This document shows, piece after piece, positions 35,701 through 47,700 of a stretch of 64,000 nucleotides of DNA; position 1 is the first letter of the stretch; the number at the start of each line of letters is the position of its first letter. This DNA comes from Desmodesmus armatus (Eukaryota; Chlorophyta; Chlorophyceae; Sphaeropleales; Scenedesmaceae): NCBI GenBank assembly GCA_007449985.2, contig VIIQ02000010.1, positions 744,001 to 808,000 on the forward strand. The letters run 5' to 3'. Under the pieces are notes generated by a model. That model was not told where the DNA came from, made no database searches, and saw only the letters and a program-made list of their open reading frames with translations. The position numbers were made by a program, and so were the translations under genes.

Positions 35701-38700
35701 ACATCCGCTTGATACCATCGTGCGCCATCTGCGTCACCATGAACCCCGGCTACGCAGGTCAGTGATCTTGCGCTGCAGCATCTGCACCGGCTGTGCCCTG
35801 CTTACCACTTGATGCACTTGATGCTGCAGCAGCGCAGGCAATTAGCAAAGCACACATTTGCTGCAGCTCAGCCAAGCTTGGTGCCTGCCTTCCTTGTGAC
35901 ACAGGCCGCAGCGAGCTTCCTGACAACTTGAAGGCCCTTCTGCGCCCTGTCAGCATGATGGTGCCTGACTTCACACTCATCGCTGAGATCCTCATGTTCA
36001 GCGAGGGCTTCAGCAGTGCCAAGGTGCTCGCCAAGAAGATGGTTGCCATCATGGAGCTCAGCCAGCAGCAGCTCAGCAAGCAGGACCACTACGACTACGG
36101 CCTCAGGTCAGTACAGGGTTCTACAGTCTGCCTGTTCCCTGGGGATCAGAGTGCATGCATGCACACATCGCACTGTGAAAGTGCGGGCATGCTACTTGGC
36201 TTTTACTTGCTATACCATGTTTGCAGTCACCTGCCGGGTGGCGTTGTGCTGCCGGCAAGCAGTCCAGGCGTTTGTGTGTATGTGTTATCGCAGGTCCTTT
36301 GTCATTCCCATCGCGCGTGCGGCTGGCTCCCTGAAGCGCGTTGACCCAGAGTCCAGTGAGGAGGTGATCCTGTACCGCACCATGCTGGACCTGATCAAGC
36401 CCAAGCTGGTGTACCTAGACCTGCCGCTGTTCATGGCGCTGCTGTCAGACCTGTTCCCGGGTGTGGAGCTGTCTGCAGTGGACGGCGGGGTGCTCAGGGC
36501 CGCGATTGAGCAGGACCTGCGGGAGTCGGGGTTGCAGGTGGGTTGTAGGCTGGTGATGGTGACCCACTGATTAGGCTGGCACATGTTGACAGACCGGTTA
36601 TGGCCACCTTGGGTGCATGCAGCTGCAGCGTGACAGGCTGCAGGCAGAGAAGTGTCCATGAATTGCTTGACAGCTGAGCGGCACTGTGCAGATCCACGTG
36701 AAGCGATCTCCAGCCGGATCTCTCCTGCTCGTGTGCCTGTGATGTTGTTGCGCGTATGATTGGGCCTGTGGGCATCTGCTTGCTTGCTTTCTGCTGTGAT
36801 GCAGCCTGTGCCTGAGTTTGTGACCAAGATCATCCAGATTCATGACTGCAAGGTGGCACGGCACGGCAACATGATTGTGGGCAAGACAGGCAGTGGCAAG
36901 AGTGAGGCCTGGAAGTGCTTGCAGCGTGCCCTGGGCAAGCTCAAAGCTGCTCATCCCGACGTGGACTCCTTCCAGCGGGTGCACGTGTACACCATCAACC
37001 CACTGGCCCTCAGCAACGATGAGCTGTACGGCAGCTTTGAAGAGGTAGGTGTAAAGGATGGTGTGGGGACAAGGCAAAGCACCTCTCGGTGTGCCTAGCA
37101 CATGTGTCTTTTTGGTGGGCGCTGCCCCAGCGTCTGGACTGATCCCATGGTGCCTGCAGGCTTGCTGCTGCAGGGACAGGGTCTGATTGTGTGCCAGTTT
37201 CATGATTTGGTGCCTTCTTCTGGCTGTGTCTGTGCATTGCTGTGTTGCAGGCAACCCATGAATGGCAGGATGGTATCCTTGCGCGCATCATGCGTCGGGC
37301 CTGCAAGGATGAGTCAAGCGACCAGAAGTGGATCTTGTTCGACGGCCCTGTGGACACCCTGTGGATTGAGAGCATGAATACAACCCTGGATGACAACAAG
37401 CTGCTGACGCTGCTGTCAGGTGGGCTCACGAGTCTGAGGCAGCAGTTATCAACATAAGCATACTTTTAGGCCGCTTCTTCTGGTGCACACTTCGGGTAGT
37501 TGAGATGCTGGACATGTTGTTTTGTTTTTGCAAAGGCATGTGAGCTTGCATGCGCATGCATGAGGCAAGCCCTGTTGTACCTGCGCATGCGTCGCTGACT
37601 GCCGCCATCATGGACCTTGCCGCTTATGCAGGGGAGCGCATTGCTATGCCATCCCAAGTGTCCCTGCTGTTTGAGGTTGAGGACCTCAGCCAGGCCTCCC
37701 CTGCAACAGTCAGTAGGGCGGGCATGATCTACCTCAATGTTGAAGACCTCGGCTGGCGGCCATTCATTGCCTCCTGGCTGGCTGGCAAAGCGGTGCCAGC
37801 AGCTGGAGACCAGGGTGCTGCCGGTGGCACCGTTGAGCAGCAGGTGGTGGGCCACCTTGGCAAGCACATTGAGCGCTACATGGAGGCAGCTTTGGAGTAC
37901 AAGCGGCTGCACTGCAGGTGGGGTGGATGGGCCGCGCCATGGTACAGTCACATGAACTTGTTGCATGCCTGCTTGAGATCACCAACGAGGGTATATACCG
38001 TGAGCCTTCACAGTGATGCCTGCTCACACAGTTTCTGCCGCGTATACATGTGCTTGTCAGGGACCTGGTCCGGGTTGACCGCCTGAGCTGCGTGCGCACC
38101 TTCACGCGCCTGTTTGATGCCCTTGCCACGCCTGAGAACGGTGTCAATCTGGAGGAGGGCCCAGACGCAGTTGCCCACATGGTTGAGCTGTGGTTTTTGT
38201 TCAGCCTTATCTGGGGCCTGGGCGGCAGCCTGGACGAGGATGGCCGCAAGAAGTTTGATGGATTCATGCGGTAAGCCTTCATTTACTTCTGCTGCTGCTG
38301 AACAGAGGAGGGGGTGCCCTCGTGTCCTTTGCTGCTGACCAAGGCAAACGCCTTGTATACAAAAGCACAGTGCCCCCCAACTCGCAGGCAGCTGCATACT
38401 GAAGTGTCAAGCACAAATCGTGCTGCGTGTGTATGTGCTTGCAGTGAGATGGACACACGCTATCCCAGTGCAGAGACTGTGTTTGAGTACCACGTTGATG
38501 TCAAGAACAGGCAGTGGCTCAGCTGGGACAGCAAGCTGTCGGGGTCTTTCAAGCCCAGGTCTGACATCCCAGCCTACAGGGTCCTGGTGCCCACTGTGGA
38601 CACTATGCGCAGCAGCTACCTGACCAGCGTGTTGGCACGCAGCCACTGCCACACGCTGGTGGTGGGCGGTGTTGGCGTTGGTAAGACCATGACCCTGCAG

Positions 38701-41700
38701 AGCATGCTGGAGACACTGCCCAGCAACGTGTGGAGCTCTTGCACAATCAACTTCTCCGCACAGACGTCATCAAACTCCCTACAGGTGTGTTGGCGTTTGG
38801 GTCCCCTGCAAGGGCCAGGCTGATGGCAGCTGGCACAACAGCACAACGCCTGCATTTCCACAAATTTCAAAAGACCCGTCACGCTAACCAACGCACCACC
38901 AAGGCAACAATCGCTGTTTTCACTGCGTCCGCAGGACACCATCGAAGGCAAGCTTGAGAAGCGGGCAAAGGGCGTGTTTGTACCAGCCGGAGGCAAGCGC
39001 TTGATCGCCTTCATCGACGACCTCAACATGCCAAAGAAGAGCAAGTTTGGCTTCATCCCACCGTTGGAGCTTCTCAAGCTGTGGGTCGACAACGGCTACT
39101 GGTGAGAAGCGCGCATCGGCAGATTTCATTGTGCACCTTCGTTGCTGATTGCGAGCATTGGCGCGAGGATCTGCTGCTGTTTGTGTTGTTCGCAGGTACG
39201 ACCGAACTCGTTGCGAGCTGAAGTACGTGAAGGACACGCAGCTGCTGGCAGCAATGGCACCTCCTGGCGGTGGCCGCAACCAATTCAGCCAGCGCATCAA
39301 TGCTTGCTTCAGCACTATCAACATGACCCAGCCCAACGATGCTCAGCTGCGTCGCATCTTCTCAACCCTGCTCAGCATGAAGCTGGCAGAGTTTGACGAC
39401 GATGTGAGGCCGCTGGCGGAGCCTATTGTGGCAGCCAGTGTGGAGATATACCGGGCTGTCACCAGGGAGTTGCTTCCAACCCCCAGCAAGAGTCACTATC
39501 TGTTCAACACCCGCGACCTTGCAAAGATAGTGCTGGGCGTCACGCAGGTGAGCCATAAATGGCACATGCATGATACTTGGCTCCCTTGGTGCACATTTGC
39601 GAGCACAGCTTGTTGCTTGCGCACACAACAGCCAAAGGCATGTCAGCTGGGGAGTTGGGTGACACGGCAGCTGGGCTGGCGGCTGTGAGCAAACCTTCTA
39701 TCTGTCTTTGATTGTTGTGGCGCAGGCAAGCAAGGCGTTCTATGACAACAAAGAGGACCTGCTGCAGCTGTGGGTCCATGAAACTTTCCGTGTCATGGGT
39801 GACCGGATGTGGGACACGGCTGATGTCAAGTGGCTGCGCAAGCAGATTGATGAGCGCCTGTCAACAGCATTCAGCACCAACTTTTCAACGCTGTTTGAGG
39901 ACTTCAATGATGAGGTGTGCCATGCCACTCAACAATATACTGCACTTGCGATTTTCCCCAGCTGCCCTGCATTTGACTACCAGCAAGACAGCCAGGTTCC
40001 TGCTTGCACACGGTTACCATGTTGGCGCGGCAATATGCCTCATGATGTGCTGCATCCACCACCGCAGGTTCCTCCATATGTCAACTTCTTGCGGCCTAAC
40101 ATGGAGGTGCCACCATACGAGCCTGTCAGAGACCTGGCAGCCCTCAAGGACACCCTGACGGAAAAGCTGGAAGACTACTCACTTGAACCAGGGGCAAAGC
40201 CTCTGGATCTTGTGCTGTTCAAGTAGGTTTCCAAGTGAACGCTTGCAGACACAAGTCTTATCTGATGCAACACAGGGGTGCTCCGGCAAAAGACAGGTTG
40301 CCGCTTACATCCTCAACTGTTACTTGAATGCACTGAACCCTGTGTTTGTGTGCGTATTGCAGGGATGCTCTGCTGCACGTCTGCCGCATCCACCGCATCC
40401 TGTCACAGCCAAGGGGCAATGCCCTCCTCGTTGGAGTTGGCGGCAGTGGGCGCAAGTCACTGGCACAGCTCGCAGCTTACATTGGGGAGCTCAAGGTGTT
40501 CAGCATCGAAATTACCAACACCTACAGGCTGGTTGAATTTAGGGAGGACCTCAAGGGCCTGTACAGGCAGACAGGAGTGGCTGGCAAGCCAACCATGTTC
40601 CTGTTTGATGAGTCGCAGGTGCGCTGAGGACTCGGCAGCGTTGCGCATGCCTCCGTAAGCAGTCAGTAACGAGGTGCTATGGTATGTTTTGTCCTGGGGC
40701 AAGATGCACAAGACATTCCTTGATGCAACGGTGCGCTGCACCATCGGATGGTTATGTAAGAGACCCACGTCATTACATCATTGCTGCAGATCAAGTATGA
40801 GACGTTCCTGGAGGATGTCAACAACATCCTCACCAGCGGCGAGGTGCCAAACCTGTTCCCTAAGGACGAGCTGACAGCAGTACTGGATGAGCTGCGGCCA
40901 GCAGCCAAGGCAGCAGGGGCCGGGGAGACGCAAGAGCAGCTGGCCGCTTTCTTCCTGGAACGCGTCAGGTGGGCCTGGGCTGTCTGTATCAGCCGCTGTT
41001 GCATGCACTTTGTTTGGGCCAGCTAGCCTAGTTCACCCAGCAGTTACATTTCACAGCATATGTGGGTGCTGCTGCCCTCCCCCGCGCTGTCTTTGTGACT
41101 TTGCAGGGCCAACTTGCATGTGGTGTTGTGCTTGAGTGCTGTTGGGGAAGCATTCAGGGAGCGCTGCCGCCTGTTCCCGGGGCTGGTGAATTGTACCACC
41201 ATCGATTGGTTCACTGAGTGGCCCTCGGATGCTCTGTATGAGGTAGCCACAAGGCAGATGGCCAGTGAGAACTTGGGAAGTGAGGAGATCAAGCAAGCTG
41301 TCTGTAAGGTGAGTGGCTGGCACAATTGGCCACTTGCTTATCACTCCTGGCAGGTGTGATTATCACCTTGGCTGATGTCATACAACAGCATGTTGGCGCA
41401 ATCACCCAGGGTTCTGTACTTTACAAGGCCATGCTCACAATACTGTGTTTGTTGCGCAGATGTGTGTGACGGCCCATCAGTCTGTGGATGCCACCAGCCT
41501 GCGCATGTACAACACACTGAAGCGCCGCAACTACGTCACACCCACCAGCTACCTGGAGACAGTGGCCAACTACAGGCAGCTGCTGTCTGAGAAGCGCACA
41601 GAGCTGTTGAACAAGTCCAACAAACTCAAGGGCGGCCTCACAAAGCTTGACGAGACCCGTGTGCAGGTGTGTTGAGCTGCGCTGTTCGCATTGGAGCTAT

Positions 41701-44700
41701 GCAGTGTGCGTTTCACAGGAAATGTTGGCAAGGGAAGTCCTATGCAGCAAGGCAGAGCATGCAGGGTGCCCTCCCCTCCGCCATATGGAAAGCATTCTGT
41801 CACATCATGCCGCACCCTGCCTGCAGGTGACTGAGATGAAGAAGGTTGTGCAACAGAAGCAGGTTGTGGTGGCCCAGGCAAAGCATGACTGTGAGGAGCT
41901 CCTGGTGGAGATCGTGCAGGACAAGCGCGTCGCTGATGAGCAAGAAAAGCAGGTGCGAAAGGCCTGCACAGTTGTCTGTAGCGGAGCACCCCAAACGGGA
42001 CCCTTCTTTGCATGCAAGCCCAGTCCCACCTTGGTACAGCCGATTGCAGGTGACTGGCTCGTTTGGGCGTGGCATTGCAACAAGTGCTAGCTTGAATTCA
42101 GTAGTAGTCTCACCCATAATGGCTGGGCACAAGGGCTGTCTTGCAGTGTCCTTGTGCTCCCACGCACATCTTAGCACACAATAACATTGTGTGCGGAATG
42201 CTGGGAACCTGCCTGCAGGTGCATGCTGAAGCTACCAAGATTGCAAAGGAAACAGAAGATGCCAACATCATCGCAGCTCAGGTGGCAGCTGAGCTGGAAA
42301 AGGCACTGCCAGCACTGCAGGAAGCCGAAGCAGCCCTGAATGTCCTCACCAAGAAGGACATCAGCGAGCTCAAGGTGTGCTGTGGCATCATCGTGCTGCC
42401 CACCCTCATGTCATACCATATCGTGCACCCAAACCGCAGCCTGCTACCCAACTGCCAGTGTGACTGTGCAACAAGCTGTATGTTTGCCCGCCACCTTGGC
42501 AAACATACAGCTGCATGCCGCACCAGCTGTCAACATCAAGGGCTTCCCGGTTGCAGCGGTTATCATGCATGTGTTGCTGCTCAGCAGCTCACTAATCTGT
42601 GTCTGATGTGCAGGCATACTCAAAACCGCCGCCATTGGTGGACATCACTCTCAGTGGGGTGATGACGGTGCTCAGGCGGCCAGGCAGCTGGGAGGAAGCC
42701 AAGAAGGCTCTTGGGGATGCAAACTTCATGTCCAAGCTGCTCAACTTTGACAAGGTGACAATCAGGAGGGGAGGGAGGAGATCACGGCAGGGTGCCCACC
42801 GGTATGCAGCGTGCTACTGCCAGCGGCTGCCTGGCCAGTGGGGCCTGGGGGTGTTTGTATGGAAACAAGATTGTTTGATGATTGTGCCGTGCAGGACAAC
42901 ATGGATGATGCGCTGTTGAAGAAAATTAACAAGTTCACCGTGAACCCAGAGTTCACACCTGAAGCTGTTGGCAAGGTGTCCCTGGCGGCCAAAGGCATGT
43001 GCATGTGGGTGCGGGCGATGGAGGTGTATGGCACCATTGCCAAGGATGTGGCACCCAAGCGTGCCCGGCTGAAGGCTGCCCAGGACAACGTTGCCAAGAA
43101 GCAGGCGGCACTCACCGCAGCTCAGACACAGCTTGAGGCAGTGCTGGCAAAGGTCAAGGCTCTCAGAGACAGGTGAGTGCGCACAGCTCCCCCTCGCAAT
43201 CCCCACAGCTGGAAAGTGAAGTGTTTGTAAGTGCTGTTCCCGAACTGTTGATGTTGTTGTGCATGAAAGGGCAGGCTTTCCACTACTCTTTTCTTTGCAG
43301 CTGGCTGCATCGCCAGCCTTACCACAAGTCACAGCACGTGTGAAGCCCTTCTGCAGCAGACTGCACGGTATGATGGTTGCATGAACTTGTTGGTGCAGGT
43401 ATGAGGAGAGCATGGGGCGCAAGAAGGTCCTGGAAGATGAGCTGAATGACCTGGAGGGCAAGCTGCAGCGGGCAGAGAAGCTTGTCACAGGTGTGCAGGC
43501 CCGAAAGCCAGCAGCGGGCCTACGCAGAATGTTGTCTTGTCGGCTTGCATGCTCTCTTGCCACCTGCCCTTGCCTACACACGATATTGCGTGGGTGCTTG
43601 CTCCCTGCAATGAGCGTTTGGCTGACGGCACTGCACACTTAAATTAGTGCCATCCTGTTCGTTGCAGGCCTGGCTGGCGAGCGGGTGCGCTGGGAGGCCT
43701 CCATCAGTGGGTATGAAGGCTTCCTGGCGGCACTGCCCGGCGATGCGCTGCTGGCGGCGGCCTTCCTGTCGTATGCTGGGCCCTTCCCAAGTGAATTCAG
43801 GGACGAGCTGGTGAAGGGTACATGGGTGCCGCAGGTGGGCTGATCGCCACTAAACGTACAGCTTGTCAACGTTGTACCATGCTGCACATGTTGGCTTCCT
43901 GCTAGGAAGTGCTTGTTAGTACCCAACATCTTCACCGATTGCAGCTACCAAGAACAGCTACATGCGCAGTCATGATCTGCGCGGCTGGCAAGGACCACAT
44001 GCTTGTTGTCGCCAGCACAACCAACAAGGTGTATGACTGCACTGCTGGTTGCCGATATATGCAGGTGAAGCAGCTCAACATCCCAGCCAGTGACAACTTT
44101 GATTTCTGTGGCTTCTTGGCAGCTCCGCCTACCGTCCAGGACTGGAACATACAGGGCCTGCCTGCTGATACGTTCAGCACCGCCAACGGCGTCATGGTTA
44201 CCAGGGGCAGGCGCTGGCCCTTGTTGATTGACCCCCAGGTGCGCTAAACAGGCATACAGCTGGCATACGATGTTTGCAAGATGCTGAGGTTGAGGATGCA
44301 CTGCCCATTCACGCCTGGCCACCTCTGCCTTGCAGCCTCCATGCAGCATGTACAGCCATCAGCTTCACAGGTTTCAGGGTACAATCCCCCCCTGGCCAAA
44401 ACCAAACTGCGGCATCCCACACCAGTATGGTTCAAAGCTCTCAACCCATTTCTGTTGTGTGCTCAGGTTGCTTGGTGTGCTGCATGTTTGTTTGTTTCCA
44501 GTGCCAAGCTATGCGCTGGATCAAGAACATGGAGTCGCAGTCGGGCCTCAGGGTGATGAGCATCACAGCCTCAGACATGGTGCGCCAGCTGGAGAGCGCT
44601 GTGCAGTTTGGTCAGCCAGTGTTGCTGGTGGATGTGCTGGAAGAGATCGACCCTGTGCTGGAACCACTGCTGGCAAAGGCATACGTGAGGTGAGAACGGT

Positions 44701-47700
44701 GGGGCCAGCTGTCTGGTGTAGTAAGGATACCTGTGGGTGCACGTTGTGTATGCAACACATACAAGGAACACAGCGGGGGCCATGCTTCTATGTGTCAAAC
44801 AACAATTATTGATGCCTGATGTGTTTTTCTTCTTTAGGCGCAACAACCAGCTTGTCGTGAAGATAGGTGACAAGGAGGTTGACGTCAGCACGAAGTTCAG
44901 GTTGTACATCACAACCAAGCTGCCAAACCCCAACTACGCCCCGGAGGTGTCCACGAAGGCCATGATCGTGAACTTTGCTGTGAAGATGAGCGGGCTTGAG
45001 GCGCAGCTGCGGGACACTGTGGTCAAGCATGAGCGCCCAGACCTGGCCAAGCAGAAGAGTGACCTCGTTGTCAAGGTATGACCCAGGAGTCAGTTCCTCC
45101 TAGTTGTGACCTTGTCTGACAGCCAGTCAGCAGGTACATTGGGAGCCTGTGCTTTCCCCACCCCAGCCATATGCGTTCAGCTTGCAGACTGGGCAACCTC
45201 ATCAAGCAGCATGCATGTGAAGGGGCCTTGCATGACACCTGGCTTTGTTCCTGTGCAGGTGGCTGCTGGCAAGAAGACTCAGCTCCAGCTGGAGGACACC
45301 GTGCTGCACCTGCTGTCCACCGCAACTGGCTCCCTGCTGGACAACATTGAGCTCATCAACACACTGGACCAGTCCAAGACCACCTGGGAGGAGGTGAACG
45401 AGAGCCTCAAGGTGGCAGAGGAGACCACCCGGCAGATTGAGGTGGCCTCTGCACAGTACAGGCCCTGCAGCACCAGGGCAGCAATCCTTTACTTTGTGCT
45501 GAACGACCTCGCTGGTGAGTATCTGAGACAGCAGTGCTTGAATTGGGGGCGTAGGTCAGACTTGAAGGTCAAGGAGGCCAAAACGTGCCTACAGCAGCAG
45601 CTATGCCATGTGGAACTTGTGAGTCAGCCAACCTTGGAATTGATTCACAGTGTCTCCACCGTCAACCTGTGAGCACCGCTGTTTGTGCCACCCTGCCAAC
45701 ATACTGCCCTGTCCTGCAGCCACTGATGCCATGTATCAGTTCAGCCTGGATGCCTACAACTCCCTGTTCCACCTGAGCCTCAGCGACAGCCCCAAGACAG
45801 AGGCACTGGCGGACAGGATCAAGGCACTCAATGACTACCACACGTATGCGGTGTACAAGTACGCCGCACGAGGGCTGTTTGAGCAGCACAAGCTGCTGCT
45901 GTCACTGCAGATGTGTGCCAAGATTCTGCTGGCTTCTGGCCAGATCAATGCAGAGGAATGGCAGTTCTTCCTGCAGGTAGGCCAGCGCGTTGCTGTGGGT
46001 TGCAGCTGTGACTGCTTGTTTACTCGCCATGGCACCCTCCGCCCGATAAAATGCAGTGCAGACCCCTCACCTTGTGAGTGCCGGAGACTGTCTGTGCATG
46101 CTGATGGGGTGTCATGCATCTGCACAAAGTGGGACGCTGCATGTGCATGCGCTGCAGGGTGGCCGTGTGCTGGACAGGTCTCAACAGGCACCCAACCCCT
46201 GCCCCAGCTGGATCAGTGAGGAGGCGTGGGACAACCTGGCCAGCCTGGAGCAGCTGCAGGCCTTCAAGGGCCTCACCAGCAGCCTGGAGTCAGCAGCACC
46301 CGACTGGGAGCTGTGGTTCAGGCAGGCGCAGCCCGAAGCCGCAGAGCTGCCCAGGGACTGGGAGGCAAAGTGCAACGAGCTACAGCGGCTGCTGCTCATC
46401 CGCAGCCTGCGCCATGACCGTGTCATCTTTGCAGCCACGACCTACGTCGCAAACGCTCTCGGCCGCCAGTATGTCGAGCCGCCGGTGTTAGATCTTGGGC
46501 AAGCGCTAGCTGACTCCAGTCCGATGACGCCGCTCATCTTTGTGCTGTCTCCTGGGGTGGACCCCACCGACCAGCTGCGCAAGCTTGCGGCTGAGAAGGG
46601 CATGGGGGACAAGCTGCACACGGTGGCGCTAGGGCAGGGCCAGGTACGTGATGCAGCCCTGCAGCAGGGAGGTTGCAATTTTGGGCATGCTGCTGGTCAT
46701 ACGGCCTTTCTCAAGCTTGTCTGCATGCATGCATGCATGTACTCAACATGTCATGTTGACTGCATCATTGCCAAGCAGTGCAGAACCCCCTCCTTCCTGT
46801 CAGCTGTCCTGACCCGACTGGTGGTGAAGGTGTTTCTTGGAACGCCACGGCTAGCTGGTGCAACAGTACTACTTGTAGTACAACTGCCACAGACGGGCCT
46901 GTCACACCATGCCAGATTTTGTACCGCACTTCCTGCAGGCCCCTGTTGCCAAGCGGCTCATGGAGGAGGGTGTGAAGAAGGGCCACTGGGTGTTCCTTGC
47001 CAACTGCCACCTCATGACCAGCTGGCTGCCTACCCTGGACAAGCTGGTTGACGGCCTAGAGGCTGCCAAGCCGCACAAGAACTTCAGGCTGTGGCTGTCG
47101 TCGAACCCGTGCTCCGCCTTCCCCATCTCGCTACTGCAAGCCGGGCTGAAGATGACGACGGAGCCGCCCAAGGGGCTGCGGGCCAACCTGCTGCGCCTGT
47201 ACAACGGAGTGACGGAGGAAAGCTTCAAGGCATGCAAGGCCACAGGTACGGATACGTGCGGGGCCAACTTCCGCTGCCAGTGTGTGGTGCTGCAGTTGGC
47301 CATGTTGCATAGCTTTTGAAATGCTGACCTTCACGGTTTGTGCATGACTACTGTGCTGACGTTATGTGACGTTTTGTGGCTGCCTTGTTGCAGGCAAGTA
47401 CCAGAAGCTTCTGTTTGCGCTGGCATACTTCCACAGCGTATTGCTGGAGCGGCGCAAGTTCAGGACGCTGGGGCTCAACATCCCCTATGACTTCAACGAC
47501 ACAGACTTCAGGTGAAGCAGGAGGGGGCAACACTGGCCACAAGCCGATCAGTGACTGGTGCTGCTGAAAGGGGACTTTCAAAGCGTGATACTTGGAATCC
47601 TTTGTGCCCGTTGTCGCAACCAGGACCTGTGTGCTGATTGCAATGTTATCACAGAGTGTCTGAGCAACGTGCCTATCAACCCATGGGTCCCTTGTTGTGC